64,000 nt of DNA from Akkermansia biwaensis (GCF_026072915.1 NZ_AP025943.1:1-64000), one strand, 5' to 3'. Numbered from the stretch's first letter, positions 1 to 9,897 are shown. Numbers and translations are program-made. The notes: generated from the sequence alone by a model not told the origin.

Positions 1-37
1 GGCTTTACAACCAAACAACTTCATCATTTTCATAACA

Positions 38-1444
38 ATGACCCCTTCATCCGAATTGCCAGCAGCATGGACCAAAATCACAGGAGCCCTTCAAACGATC
101 ATGTCCCCGGAGGTTTACGGGCTGTGGTTCCCCAAATTTTCCCTGCTGGAAGACTCCGGAAAAACCCTGACGCTGGTATGCGATGATCCGATGGCCGCCC
201 TGTGGGTGGAAAACAGCTACACGCCGGAACTGAAACAGGCGGCCATGCTGGCTCTGGGAGGGGAACGCAATGTAAAATTTGTCTGCGCGGACGAGGTGGC
301 TTCCGAACAGGAAACGGACGCGCCGGCACAGAAATCCTCCGCACGCAAAAAAACCGCCCAGCCGGACGAATCCCAGGCCCGTACCGCCAAAAAGGCACGC
401 CCCCAGGGAGCCAGGGCCGCATTGAATGATTTGTACACGTTTGACTCCTTCGTGATGTATGAAGACAGCAGGTTTGCGTACCAGGCGGCCATTTCCGCCG
501 CCCAGTCGGAGCGCCCCCTCTTCAACCCCCTCTTTTTATACGGAAAATCCGGCGTAGGAAAAACCCATCTTCTGCAAGCCATCGGCCATGAAGTTCTCCG
601 TCAGGAATCCTCCGCAAACGTGGTGTACGTGACGGGTGAACAATTCGCGAATGAATTCATTGACGCTTCCCGCACCCAAAACGGCCAGAGCTTTGCCAAA
701 CTGCGCCGCAAATACCGCAAGGCGGACGTTCTGCTGGTGGACGACGTGCAGTTCATTTCCGGCAAGGAAAAAACGGTGGAAGAATTCCTGCATACGTTTG
801 ACGCCCTGTTCCATGCCCACAAGACCATCGTGCTTTGCGCCGATGCCGCCGCCTGCGACATTTCCAACCTGGACGTCCGCCTGGCCGCCCGGCTGGAATC
901 CGGCCTGACGGTGGAACTGACCCTGCCCGGAGACGAAGACCGGCTGGAAATCCTGCGGAGCAAGCGCGACCGTGCCGGAATGAACGTATCCGACGAGATT
1001 CTGGAATTCCTCGCCAGCCGCATCCAGAAAAGCGTGCGCCGACTGGAAGGAGCCCTGCTCCGCGTAGCCACATTTACTTCCCTGTCCGGAGACATGCCGG
1101 ACATCTCCAAGATCGAACAGCTCCTGCGCGATATCCTCCGGGAGGAAACCAGCCGCGTCCTCTCTGTGGAAACCATCCAGAAACGTGTGGCGGACTTTTA
1201 TGAACTGAAAGTGAGCGACCTGACCGGAAAACGCCGGCCGAACAGCATTGCCTTCCCCCGCCAGATAGCCATGTACCTGAGCCGCCGCCTGACGGAATGT
1301 TCCCTGAAGGACATCGGCAACGCGTTCGGCGGCCGTGACCACGGCACCGTCATTCATGCCAACAAGCTCGTAGCCTCCCGCATGGAAAACGACGTCCGCG
1401 TCCGCGATATCGTACTCCGGCTGGAGGAAGACCTCCAGGGTTGA
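38..1444 (+). CDS. dnaA: Chromosomal replication initiator protein DnaA
   Basis: This is the replication initiator, an AAA+ ATPase that binds DnaA boxes at oriC and opens the duplex. At 468 aa it is the usual length. An N-terminal domain I (about 1-85) is followed by a charged, low-complexity linker (about 90-130). The Walker A motif GKSGVGKT lies near residue 169 and the Walker B LLVDDVQF near 232. The domain IV helix-turn-helix signature GGRDHGTVIHA lies near 431. The ATG at 38 is the natural start because only 37 bases precede it. No dnaN, recF or gyrB follows; the next gene belongs to an ABC export operon. The window probably starts at the conventional chromosome zero, so any origin lies mostly outside it. 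Confidence 0.97.
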   Translation: MTPSSELPAAWTKITGALQTIMSPEVYGLWFPKFSLLEDSGKTLTLVCDDPMAALWVENSYTPELKQAAMLALGGERNVKFVCADEVASEQETDAPAQKSSARKKTAQPDESQARTAKKARPQGARAALNDLYTFDSFVMYEDSRFAYQAAISAAQSERPLFNPLFLYGKSGVGKTHLLQAIGHEVLRQESSANVVYVTGEQFANEFIDASRTQNGQSFAKLRRKYRKADVLLVDDVQFISGKEKTVEEFLHTFDALFHAHKTIVLCADAAACDISNLDVRLAARLESGLTVELTLPGDEDRLEILRSKRDRAGMNVSDEILEFLASRIQKSVRRLEGALLRVATFTSLSGDMPDISKIEQLLRDILREETSRVLSVETIQKRVADFYELKVSDLTGKRRPNSIAFPRQIAMYLSRRLTECSLKDIGNAFGGRDHGTVIHANKLVASRMENDVRVRDIVLRLEEDLQG

Positions 1445-1555
1445 TTTCCGCCCCTCCTTCTCCGACGCCTCAGGGAAATTCCAATCCCTTGCGCCGTTCC
1501 CCTCCCCTTCCCGCCGGCACCGCATCCGGCTCCATGATCAAATGGGAGAATTAGC

Positions 1556-1583
1556 TTGAGGCTGCGGCGGTTTGGATTAGAAT
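1556..1583 (+). promoter_or_regulatory. Candidate sigma-70-type promoter of the ABC operon
   Basis: TTGAGG (1556-1561), a 16-base spacer and TAGAAT (1578-1583) stand 21 bases before the ATG of the ATPase gene. The match and position are good, but this is pattern reading only. Confidence 0.42.
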
Positions 1584-1604
1584 CACCCTGTTCCCACTGA
1601 TTCT

Positions 1605-2540
1605 ATGATTCACGCCGACCAGCTTTCCAAAGAGTTCGGCCGCTTTCAAGCGGTTAAAAATGCCTCCTTCACTATTGAAAAGGGAGAGATTGTAGGTTTT
1701 CTCGGACCGAACGGCGCAGGCAAGACAACAACTCTGCGCATGCTCACCGGCTATCTTCCCCCTACCTCCGGAACAGCCTCCATCGCGGGATTCGACATTG
1801 TAAAAGACCCTCTGAACGCCCGCAAGCACCTGGGCTACCTGCCGGAGCACGTCCCGCTTTACGACGACCAGCGCGTGACGGAATACCTGAAATTCCGTGC
1901 ACGCCTTAAAGGCATCTCCTCCAAGCAGATATGGCCGTCCGTCTCCAAGGTGGTGGAACAGTGCGGGCTGGACCCCGTGCGCCGCAAGATGATCCGCACC
2001 CTCTCCAAGGGCTACCGCCAGCGCGTAGGCCTCGCGGACGCCCTGCTGGGCGAGCCGGACCTGCTGATTCTGGACGAACCCACCAACGGACTGGACCCCA
2101 ACCAGATCCGCCAGATACGGGAACTGATCAAGGGACTGGCGGAAAACCACACCATCATTCTCTCCACCCACATCCTCAGTGAAGTGGAAATGATCTGCAA
2201 CAAAGTCATCATCATTGACCAGGGCACGATCAAGGCGGCGGACACCCCCTCCAACCTGACGGCCAACCTCCGCGCCGCCGGAAAAATCACTCTGGAATTC
2301 CGCGGGGACCTCTCCCTGGTCACAGAAAAGCTGGAAGCCATGGAACACGTCAAGAAAGTGATCCATGAAGGCACGGACGCCGACGGATGGCACACGCTTA
2401 CCGTGCGCGCGGAAGCCGGAACGGACACCCGTGAAAAAGCCGCCCGGCTCCTGGCGGAACAGGGCTGCCCCCTGCGCCACATCTACCGCCATACTCCCAC
2501 TCTGGAAGAAGTATTCGTGGAAATGACCCGTAAAGACTAG
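1605..2540 (+). CDS. ABC transporter ATP-binding protein (GldA/ABC-2 type)
   Basis: This is the ATPase subunit of an ABC-2 exporter. The 311 aa contain Walker A (GPNGAGKTT, near residue 33), a signature variant LSKGYRQRVG, Walker B LLILDEPTNGLDP and the switch His in STHILSEVE. A C-terminal extension of about 90 residues after the ATPase core is typical of GldA/CcmA-like proteins. It heads a run with the permease (49-base gap), a GldG-like protein and a DUF4340 protein, all on the same strand. The four probably form one membrane complex. The substrate cannot be read from the sequence. In Bacteroidetes the GldA/F/G set is tied to gliding, but close homologues occur widely in non-gliding bacteria. 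Confidence 0.92.
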   Translation: MIHADQLSKEFGRFQAVKNASFTIEKGEIVGFLGPNGAGKTTTLRMLTGYLPPTSGTASIAGFDIVKDPLNARKHLGYLPEHVPLYDDQRVTEYLKFRARLKGISSKQIWPSVSKVVEQCGLDPVRRKMIRTLSKGYRQRVGLADALLGEPDLLILDEPTNGLDPNQIRQIRELIKGLAENHTIILSTHILSEVEMICNKVIIIDQGTIKAADTPSNLTANLRAAGKITLEFRGDLSLVTEKLEAMEHVKKVIHEGTDADGWHTLTVRAEAGTDTREKAARLLAEQGCPLRHIYRHTPTLEEVFVEMTRKD

Positions 2541-2589
2541 TCCGACCGTTTTCCCCCTCTTCCCCTCAACCAGCACCCCTTTTCCTCTC

Positions 2590-3372
2590 ATGTCACCGGT
2601 ACTTACCATCTTCAGAAAAGAACTCAGAAGCTATCTGATGACCCCCTACGGCTGGGTCATCCTGGCCTTCATCGTGGCCCTGCAAAGCGTCTCCCTGTCC
2701 GGCACGCTCAAAGCGTTCCAACTGGCCCCGCAGAAGGAAGGCATTCTGTTCTTCATCCTGCATTCTCCCATGTTCTGGTTCTACTTCCTGTTCATCTTCC
2801 CGCTGATCACCATGCGTTCCCTGGCGGAAGAAGAGAAGACGGGCACGCTGGAATCCCTGCTCACCGCTCCCGTCAAAACCTGGCAGGTCGTTCTGGGCAA
2901 ATACTTTTCCGCCTATGTCTTTTACATCATCCTGTGGCTGCCCATGCTGCTGTACCCGCTGCTCGCAGACTGGTCCAACCTGATCGTGCAGTGGGCTTAC
3001 GGATATGACGCCGGCATGGCCCTGCCCTACCGTCTGGCGGACTGGGCCGGAGCATACGCCATCCTGCTGCTGATAGGGGCATGGTTCACCTCCATCGGTA
3101 TCTTTGCCTCCTCCCTCACGGGCAGCCAGATCATCTCCGGCATCATCACCATCGGCCTGCTGGTGCTGATCTTCTTCATGGGCCTGATTCCGGTGGTCTG
3201 GGGGGAATTCCCCGCGGCGGGCATCTTCCACTACATCTCCTGTTCGGAACACCTGGACCGTTTCTCAGCCGGGCTCGTTGACACGCGCCCCCTTGTCTTT
3301 TACCTGACCATGACCGTCCTGACGCTGGCCGTCTCCATACGCATCATCGACCACCGCCGCTGGAAACATTGA
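2590..3372 (+). CDS. ABC-2 type transporter permease (GldF-like)
   Basis: This inner-membrane subunit of 260 aa has about six hydrophobic segments, beginning with a helix at about 19-40. The cytoplasmic loop after the second helix contains the EEEKTGTLESLL stretch characteristic of ABC-2 permeases of the GldF/NosY kind. It sits between the ATPase and the GldG-like gene with short gaps, which supports a shared complex. The ATG at 2590 gives a normal N-terminus running straight into the first helix. The transported substrate is unknown. Confidence 0.9.
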   Translation: MSPVLTIFRKELRSYLMTPYGWVILAFIVALQSVSLSGTLKAFQLAPQKEGILFFILHSPMFWFYFLFIFPLITMRSLAEEEKTGTLESLLTAPVKTWQVVLGKYFSAYVFYIILWLPMLLYPLLADWSNLIVQWAYGYDAGMALPYRLADWAGAYAILLLIGAWFTSIGIFASSLTGSQIISGIITIGLLVLIFFMGLIPVVWGEFPAAGIFHYISCSEHLDRFSAGLVDTRPLVFYLTMTVLTLAVSIRIIDHRRWKH

Positions 3373-3412
3373 CCGCCCTCCCTGCCTTTTCACCCCCTTT
3401 CCATCTCCATCT

Positions 3413-4990
3413 ATGAGTGAAACACCAGCAACACCCGCCCCGGCGCCCCAGGAGGAAAACCGGCCTGCCGCCCGCAAGGTCAGGCGCCCTTGGATGACGT
3501 GGATCAAGCTCTTCCTGCTGTGCATCATCGTCATCTGCCTGAACTACGTGGGCTGCCACGAATACTACCGCCGGGACCTTACGGAAGACCAGCGCTATGA
3601 CATTTCCCAGCAGAGCATCAACATGCTCCAGTCCCCGGAAATCCAGAACCGTAAAACTCCCATTAAAATCACCTTCGCCTTCCTGCGCACCACGCAGAAC
3701 TATACCCGCATGCGCTCCCTGCTTGAGGAATACGAACGCTATTCCAACGGCAAAGTGGTGGTGGACTACGTGGACCCCCTGCGCCAGCCGAACAAGGCCC
3801 GTGAGATTTCCATGATTTACGGCGTTGAATTCCGGAAAAACCAGGTAGTCATTGACGCCCGGGAAGACACGGAAGTGGCCCTCAAGGACTCCGCAGGCAA
3901 CTACCAGCCGGACGCCGCCCATGTGCGCATCCTCTCCGGAGACTCCTTCATCGTGTACGCTCCCGGACCGGACGGCAAGAGCATGAAAGCCGTGGCCCTT
4001 CAGATTGAGGACATGATGACGGCGGGCATCTTCGGAGCCGCCAACGGGGAACCCCGCAAAATGTATATCGCGGCGGACAAGAGCAACTTCAACGAAGCCA
4101 TGAGCAACAGCAATGAGGAAAGCATCTTCACCACCCTTTCCCGTCTCTGCCGCTCCGTCAACCTTCAGCTTGTCCCCATTCGCCTGGGCGGCCTGCAGGA
4201 AATTCCGGAGGATGCCGCCGGATTCATGATCGTCGGCTCCAAATACGATCTGACTCCCCAGGAAGCGGAAGTCCTGCAAAGATACTGGGACAGGCCGAAC
4301 GCCGCCTTGTTCATCATGCTGGAACCCCAGCAGGACACCCCCAAGCAACTGTACAGATTCCTCCGGGAACAGGGGCTGCGCCCCCAGAACGACCGGGTAA
4401 TGCTCCGCAACAGGAACAAGCGCTCCGTATTTGAAATCAACGCCATCTTTGCACCGGGACTGAACTGCACGAAGGAATTCTGGAACTCCAGCACCGGGCT
4501 GGAAGGGGAAAGCATTTCCCTAATTCTGGACTCGGACAATGCCTCCATGGAGCACAAGCGCATCACGCCGTATCCCCTGCTGGTGACCACGGAGGAATAC
4601 TACGGGGAAACCAAGTACAACCAGTTCCCTGTCCAATTTGACGCCCACGAGGACAACCCCGGCCCCCTGATGATCGGCGCGGCGCTTATCCGCGGCAATT
4701 CCGGAGACGTCAACCAGACCAAAACCACCGGACGCCTGGTTCTGCTGGGCAATACGGACCTGCTCCAGCCCCGGCAGATCAAGCCGGAACAGCGGGACTT
4801 CGTGCGCACGCTCATCGCATGGATGACGGACCGCGAAGAACTGCGCGGTCTGGGCTCCCGGCATGACCTGACCGTCAAGCTCAACCTGGACCGTAACGCC
4901 CTCGGCGTCCTGGAACTCCTGACAAACATCGGGCTTCCCCTGCTGGCGCTTCTCATAGCCCTGATCATCTGGAACACGCGCCGCCATTAA
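3413..4990 (+). CDS. GldG-family ABC transport accessory protein
   Basis: The 525 aa protein has a proline/alanine-rich N-terminus, one membrane helix at about 28-47, a long soluble region (about 50-490) and a C-terminal membrane helix just before the RRH end. This architecture, with both ends anchored and a large extracytoplasmic middle, is that of GldG-like proteins encoded beside ABC-2 exporters. It lies 40 bases after the permease and 27 before the DUF4340 gene. It presumably forms the periplasmic part of the exporter. The assignment rests on topology, general sequence feel and gene order; no catalytic motif was seen. Confidence 0.8.
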   Translation: MSETPATPAPAPQEENRPAARKVRRPWMTWIKLFLLCIIVICLNYVGCHEYYRRDLTEDQRYDISQQSINMLQSPEIQNRKTPIKITFAFLRTTQNYTRMRSLLEEYERYSNGKVVVDYVDPLRQPNKAREISMIYGVEFRKNQVVIDAREDTEVALKDSAGNYQPDAAHVRILSGDSFIVYAPGPDGKSMKAVALQIEDMMTAGIFGAANGEPRKMYIAADKSNFNEAMSNSNEESIFTTLSRLCRSVNLQLVPIRLGGLQEIPEDAAGFMIVGSKYDLTPQEAEVLQRYWDRPNAALFIMLEPQQDTPKQLYRFLREQGLRPQNDRVMLRNRNKRSVFEINAIFAPGLNCTKEFWNSSTGLEGESISLILDSDNASMEHKRITPYPLLVTTEEYYGETKYNQFPVQFDAHEDNPGPLMIGAALIRGNSGDVNQTKTTGRLVLLGNTDLLQPRQIKPEQRDFVRTLIAWMTDREELRGLGSRHDLTVKLNLDRNALGVLELLTNIGLPLLALLIALIIWNTRRH

Positions 4991-5017
4991 CCCGTCACGC
5001 CCCATTACCGGAAGCAC

Positions 5018-7084
5018 ATGCGCATACTCCGCTTCATCCTTCTCGTCCTCGTCACCCTTGCCGCCATCGGGGCGGCGGTGCTGCTGACCATTGACGGCAA
5101 CCTGTCCCGCATCATCGGACGCACCGCCTTTAGTTCGGGAGAACGCCTCTTTCCCTACACCAAGGAGGAAATGAACGAAATCTCCTGGATGCGCATCAAC
5201 TGCGGCGGAGACATGGCGGAATTCCGCCGCAGGCCCAACGGCGTATGGTGGGGTGAAAAACCGTGGGACGACCGCATGGACCCGCGCGCCGCGGCGGCCA
5301 TCCTCCAGTACACGTACTCCACCAGCATCGTGGATGCGCTCCCCCTGCACAAGATTGACTCCGCCTCCCTGAAGGAATTCGGCGTCAAGACCACGCCCAT
5401 CACCATCACTCTGAAAGAAATGAGCGCCGACGGCAGGCGTTCCTCCACCATGGCGCGCTACACCCTGGGGTCCACGGCCCCCTGGCTGGTGGACGATACG
5501 GAGAACCAGACGACGGACGATACCACCTACATGCAGACGGACTTTTACGGCCGCGACTCACGCATTCTGGTGGGCACCGGCAACATCCTGCCCCTCTTCA
5601 AGTCCGGCATCCGCCAGCTTCGGGACCATCGTCCCCTGCTCATACATCCGGCGATGCCCGCCTCCATTGAAATCAACAACAAGGGGCAGCGCATCGCCTT
5701 GGAACGCCCCTCTCCCGATCCCAGAACTCCCTGGAAAATCACCTATCCCCTCCCGCTGGACACGGACCCGCAGATGATGGACGTCCTGCTGGGAACCCTC
5801 CAGAAATTGACGGCCGTGCGCGTGTATGATCCGGAGGAAACCAGCGTTCCGGACATGACGGACGACCAGGTCACCTCCGTTTCCATCAGGAACTTCACGG
5901 GGCGCCTTGCCGGAGACGGAAAATCCCTGGCCGTGGAGGAAAAGCCCGTCACTCTCCGCATTTATCCTCCTTCCGACAACAGCAACCTTGCCGAACTGGT
6001 GAAAGCCACCGTCTCCGACCGCAAAGCCGTCTTTGAACTGGCCCAGACGACGGGAAGCAACAAGGAAGTTCCCGGCGTCCGGAACATTCCCCTGGACCTC
6101 AACCTGCTCCGCTCCAAGCAGCTCACGGACATCGGAGACTACAAAATCACGGGGCTTTCCATCCGCCGCAGTCTCCAGGATTACCCGACCATCGTCCGTT
6201 TTGTACAGGGAGACGAAAAGACCGGCCAGCAGCCCACATGGATGTACACGGCGGAAGGCTCCCGCTACCAGGAAGTCAACCCGGACCACCTCGTTTCCCT
6301 GCTGAAAACCGTGAAAACGGGCAACGTGGCCGGATTCGCCTCCGACAAGGCCACGGACCTTGCCGTGTACGGCCTGGACAACCCGCTCCTGACGCTCACG
6401 ATGTCCCTGCTGCCCAAGCCCAATGAAGAGCCGCGCCCCCCGGTCACCGTCTTCTTCTCCAAGGGAACGGACGGCTCCTGGTACGCCCGCCAGTCCGGCA
6501 AGCCCACGGTCGTCATGCTGGACAACGAATACATGAAAAACTTTACGGCGAACGCGCTCGCCTGGAAAAAGAAGAGCCTCCTGTCCTTCAACAGGTACAA
6601 TCTCAAGGAAATGCACCTGGAACGCATCGGCTCCGGGGGGGCGCTGGTCCTGAAATTCGACCGCTTGGACGACTCCTGGACGGCCAGCAAGGACGGCAGG
6701 GACGAAACACTGAACATCAACCCGAACCGGGCCAACCGCTACCTGGACGAACTGGAAAAAATGGAGGTAGTCTCATGGCTTCCCTACACAAATCCTGAGG
6801 CGCGCGAAGCCCTGAAAAAACCGGTCTTCCGCCTGAAACTCGTCATTCAGGTGTACAAGGATGCCTCCCGGCAGGAGCACCGGGAAATCACGGGAAAAGA
6901 CGGAATCACCTTTTCCGCCGAGCCGGAAATGGAGGAAAAAACCATCTCCATGGAAATAGCCCCTGCGGGAGAAGCCGGCTTCAGCCGGTTCTATTACGGA
7001 AAAATCAACACGACGCCCTATTACTTTATCCTGAACATGGACTCCGTCCGTCTGCTGGGCGCCTCCCTGGCGGAAGACAATTAA
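5018..7084 (+). CDS. DUF4340 domain-containing protein
   Basis: The 688 aa protein has one N-terminal membrane helix (about 4-22) and a very long extracytoplasmic region rich in beta-strand-like sequence. The repeated segment type (EEMNEISWMRINCGG... , NEISWM-like starts and GLDNPLLTLTMS) is typical of DUF4340 proteins. These are usually encoded next to GldG-like genes, as here. The gene is the last member of the ABC operon; only 16 bases separate it from the Nif3-like gene, which may therefore be co-transcribed. The function of the family is not established, and a structural role in the exporter is inferred from context. Confidence 0.8.
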   Translation: MRILRFILLVLVTLAAIGAAVLLTIDGNLSRIIGRTAFSSGERLFPYTKEEMNEISWMRINCGGDMAEFRRRPNGVWWGEKPWDDRMDPRAAAAILQYTYSTSIVDALPLHKIDSASLKEFGVKTTPITITLKEMSADGRRSSTMARYTLGSTAPWLVDDTENQTTDDTTYMQTDFYGRDSRILVGTGNILPLFKSGIRQLRDHRPLLIHPAMPASIEINNKGQRIALERPSPDPRTPWKITYPLPLDTDPQMMDVLLGTLQKLTAVRVYDPEETSVPDMTDDQVTSVSIRNFTGRLAGDGKSLAVEEKPVTLRIYPPSDNSNLAELVKATVSDRKAVFELAQTTGSNKEVPGVRNIPLDLNLLRSKQLTDIGDYKITGLSIRRSLQDYPTIVRFVQGDEKTGQQPTWMYTAEGSRYQEVNPDHLVSLLKTVKTGNVAGFASDKATDLAVYGLDNPLLTLTMSLLPKPNEEPRPPVTVFFSKGTDGSWYARQSGKPTVVMLDNEYMKNFTANALAWKKKSLLSFNRYNLKEMHLERIGSGGALVLKFDRLDDSWTASKDGRDETLNINPNRANRYLDELEKMEVVSWLPYTNPEAREALKKPVFRLKLVIQVYKDASRQEHREITGKDGITFSAEPEMEEKTISMEIAPAGEAGFSRFYYGKINTTPYYFILNMDSVRLLGASLAEDN

Positions 7085-7100
7085 CATCCTCGTTCTCCAC

Positions 7101-7874
7101 ATGAGCATCAATCTGAGCGCAATCACCGCCTTTCTGGACAAAACCCTGTCCGTGGACTCCATCCCGGACGCCTCCCGCGCCCTGAACGGCCTTCAACTGG
7201 AAAACGAAGGCGCCGTTTCAAAAATAGCCGTTGCCGTGGACGGTTCGGAAAAAACCATTCATGCGGCCCTGGATCTGGGCGCGGACCTGCTCATTCTGCA
7301 TCACGGCATCTTCTGGCAGGACATGCAACCCGTCACGGGCATCTCCTACCGCAAGCTGAAGGCGGCCATGGACGGCAACCTCGCCATTTACTCCGCCCAC
7401 ATCCCGCTGGACGTTCATCCGGTTTACGGGAATAACGCCCTTTTGGCAAAGACATGCGGCATCCGTCCCGCCGGGGAGGGACTGGACTACCACGGCGTTT
7501 CCATGGGCGTCTGCGGGGAATTCGCCGGCACCTGCCGGGAGCTGGCGGAACGGCTGGAATCCGCCCTCGGCGCACCCGTTCAAACCTTCTGGGCGCAATC
7601 GGAGGAAGCCCCGGCCGGGAACGTCTTCATTTGCTCCGGCGGCGCGGGAAACGAACTCGTCCAGGCCGCCAGGCTTGGCTGCCGCACCTACGTGACCGGG
7701 GAAGGCTCCCACTGGAACATCCCCATGGCTGACGAACTGGGCATCAACCTGGTCTTCGGCGGCCACTACTTCACGGAAACTTTCGGCGTCAAGGCCTTGG
7801 GACAACTGCTCAAAGACGTGTACGGACTGGATTATGCCTTCATCGACATGCCTCCCTCCGCCTACAGCCATTGA
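7101..7874 (+). CDS. Nif3-like dinuclear metal-centre protein
   Basis: The 257 aa protein belongs to the Nif3/YbgI (DUF34) family, which forms hexameric toroids with a two-metal site. The ligand-rich motif LLILHHGIFW lies near residue 57, and the C-terminal GGHYFTETFGV carries the second conserved His and Glu. The length is normal for the short bacterial form without the inserted CutA-like domain. Family members have been linked to GTP cyclohydrolase-like and stress roles, but the substrate is uncertain. It lies 16 bases after the DUF4340 gene and 13 bases before the rluD-like start, suggesting one long transcript from the ABC genes. Confidence 0.88.
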   Translation: MSINLSAITAFLDKTLSVDSIPDASRALNGLQLENEGAVSKIAVAVDGSEKTIHAALDLGADLLILHHGIFWQDMQPVTGISYRKLKAAMDGNLAIYSAHIPLDVHPVYGNNALLAKTCGIRPAGEGLDYHGVSMGVCGEFAGTCRELAERLESALGAPVQTFWAQSEEAPAGNVFICSGGAGNELVQAARLGCRTYVTGEGSHWNIPMADELGINLVFGGHYFTETFGVKALGQLLKDVYGLDYAFIDMPPSAYSH

Positions 7875-7887
7875 TCAAACGCCACGG

Positions 7888-8862
7888 ATGATGAACCTGA
7901 CCACGGACGACGCCGACGGAAAAATTCGCCTGGACCAGTACCTGGCCGCCCACCTGCCGGAACTCTCCCGCTCCAGAATCCAGGCCCTGATTAAAAGCGG
8001 GGACGTACAGATCAACGGTTCCGCCGCCAAACCCAAAACGCCCGTCAGCCGCGGAGACTCCATCTCCGTCAACATCCCAGAGCCGGAACCGGCGGAGGCC
8101 AGGCCCCAGGACATTCCGCTGGACATCCTGTATGAGGATGAAGACGTGGTCGTCATCAACAAGGAAAGCGGCATGGTGGTGCATCCCGCCGCCGGCAACC
8201 CGGACGGCACCATCGTGAATGCCCTGCTCCACCACTGCGGGGACCTCTCCGGCATCGGCGGAGTGGAGCGCCCCGGCATCGTTCACCGTCTGGACAAGGA
8301 CACTTCGGGATGCCTCGTCATTGCCAAAAACGACGGTGCGCACCAATCCCTGACCGGGCAATTCGCGGCGCGCAGCACGGAAAAGCGCTATCTGGCCGTC
8401 GTCCAGGGAATTCCCCGCCAGAGTTCCGGAACCGTCTTCACGCACATCGGCCGCCATCCCGTCAACCGCCTGAAAATGGCTGTGGTCAATCCCGGTTCAG
8501 GCAAGGCCGCCATCACGGACTACGACCTGCTTTGTGCAGACCCCGCCACGGACTCGGCCCTGGTCCTGTGCACCCTGCACACGGGCAGAACACACCAGAT
8601 CCGGGTGCATATGCTTCATCTGGGCCATCCCCTGATCGGAGACCCCATTTACGCCAAGCCCTCCAGGCAGAAGGCACAGCCCGGCAGGCTCATGCTCCAC
8701 GCCTGGCGGCTGGGCTTCGACCACCCGAGCACGGGAAAACGCATGGAATTCGAGGCTCCCGTGCCTCCAGAATACACGCCCTGGCTCCAGCTTTTCCCCA
8801 ATGGTCTTTACGGAGCCATCCCGGAAACCAGGCCGGTACCGGAAGACCTGGAAGGGGAATAA
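7888..8862 (+). CDS. RluA/RluD-family 23S rRNA pseudouridine synthase
   Basis: This enzyme isomerises uridine to pseudouridine in rRNA. An N-terminal S4 RNA-binding domain (about residues 10-70, with the LSRSRIQALIKSGDVQING pattern) precedes the catalytic domain. The catalytic Asp lies in HRLDKDTSG, and a later TGRTHQIRVH motif completes the RluA family signature. I chose the start at the paired ATG codons 7888/7891, just after the Nif3 stop (7872-7874). The longer reading from 7834 would overlap Nif3 and add an unrelated N-terminus. The length of about 324 aa fits RluD. Family is certain; the exact target uridines are not. Confidence 0.92.
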   Translation: MMNLTTDDADGKIRLDQYLAAHLPELSRSRIQALIKSGDVQINGSAAKPKTPVSRGDSISVNIPEPEPAEARPQDIPLDILYEDEDVVVINKESGMVVHPAAGNPDGTIVNALLHHCGDLSGIGGVERPGIVHRLDKDTSGCLVIAKNDGAHQSLTGQFAARSTEKRYLAVVQGIPRQSSGTVFTHIGRHPVNRLKMAVVNPGSGKAAITDYDLLCADPATDSALVLCTLHTGRTHQIRVHMLHLGHPLIGDPIYAKPSRQKAQPGRLMLHAWRLGFDHPSTGKRMEFEAPVPPEYTPWLQLFPNGLYGAIPETRPVPEDLEGE

Positions 8863-8907
8863 AACTCTCCTTCAGGCAGCAGAGAAAGGGAAACAAAAGC
8901 CGGAAGT

Positions 8908-9453
8908 TTACTTCTTTTCTCCCTCTTTCTTGCAGTGCTTGCGCCAGTCGTCCAGAATTTTGGCGGGATGTCCGGTAATCACGGGCTTGCCCGTATTGTC
9001 CACAATGCCCAGGCGCGGAATCGTCCCGCCGGGGGCATAACCGGGAATGCCGTTGCCCTTTTTGGGCTTGATGATGGGGAATTTCATCCGTTCCTCCTTG
9101 GCCCATGCCTTGGCGGCCTCTTCCGTCTTGTCGCAGGAAAACAGCACCAGTTCCACATCGTCCGACTGCCGTATCTTACGGTAGGTCCGCACGACATGGG
9201 GCATCTCCCTGCGGCAGGGGCCGCACCAGCTTGCCGAGTAAAGAAAAAGGTAATACCTGGCCTTCGTATTCGGCCTGTCCTTGGTCAGATAATCGGCTTT
9301 TTCCAGAGCTTTTCCCACCGGAGAAGAAGCGGCGTCCTCCACCTTGGCGGCCGGAGCATCGGCATACACGGAAAAAGTTCCTGCAACGCCGCAGCCGGCC
9401 AAAACCAGAGCAAGTGAACATATCTTGATAGATTTTTTCATCATATTGTTCAT
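8908..9453 (-). CDS. Exported thioredoxin-like (TlpA-type) protein
   Basis: This is an exported thioredoxin-fold protein with the active-site motif WCGPC (in SASWCGPCRREMP). A hydrophobic signal region near the start ends in LVLAGC, a good lipobox, so it may be a lipoprotein. A signal-peptidase-I site at VYA/DAP is an alternative. It is about 181 aa from the ATG at 9453; further in-frame ATG codons at 9444 and 9441 are possible starts, and the longer reading needs a TTG. It probably handles disulfides or cytochrome maturation outside the cytoplasm. It converges with the rluD-like gene and diverges from pheA, so it stands alone. Confidence 0.85.
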   Translation of the reverse strand: MNNMMKKSIKICSLALVLAGCGVAGTFSVYADAPAAKVEDAASSPVGKALEKADYLTKDRPNTKARYYLFLYSASWCGPCRREMPHVVRTYRKIRQSDDVELVLFSCDKTEEAAKAWAKEERMKFPIIKPKKGNGIPGYAPGGTIPRLGIVDNTGKPVITGHPAKILDDWRKHCKKEGEKK

Positions 9454-9897
9454 TATCAATTATCCACTAAAACGTCAACAAGGAATGCAGGAACACGCCC
9501 CCCTGGAAAAACCTGCATGCTGCGTAGATCGTGCATATGCGTCCTCCTTCCCTTCCGCAGGCGGACCACTCTGTCCTCCACTTTTTCAGAGCCATTCAAT
9601 CGCACAAGCAACACTGCGGCTCCCACGGCAGAGTGCCAAAGGCCTTTTACCGCGGCTGTTTATTTCAAGACACTGCGACTCTTCCTTCAATTCCTCAAAG
9701 AAACGGCAGAAAAACATCATGGCCGCGGCAGTTATTAACAATGGTATTTTCATCCTGTTGAATAGTCCTCAACTTACTAGAAACGTCTCGTCCAGGCAGG
9801 ATCAATCCGCAGCCGGAGCTCCGGGCCTTTGAACTTGATTTGCAGACGGGGAACCGCTACCCTGAACCGACTTTCAACGCATACCCCGCACAGAGAC
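9454..9897. other. Intergenic region between the thioredoxin-like gene and pheA
   Basis: This 444-base stretch separates divergent genes and must hold both promoters. The part next to the thioredoxin-like gene is AT-rich. The open frames across it have no coding character. No clear regulatory motif was seen apart from a weak GTTGA/TCAAC hairpin near 9755-9775. Confidence 0.5.

Noticed and set aside
9465-9473. A near-match to a DnaA box (TTATCCACT)
   Set aside because: A single imperfect site far from dnaA is expected by chance and does not indicate an origin.
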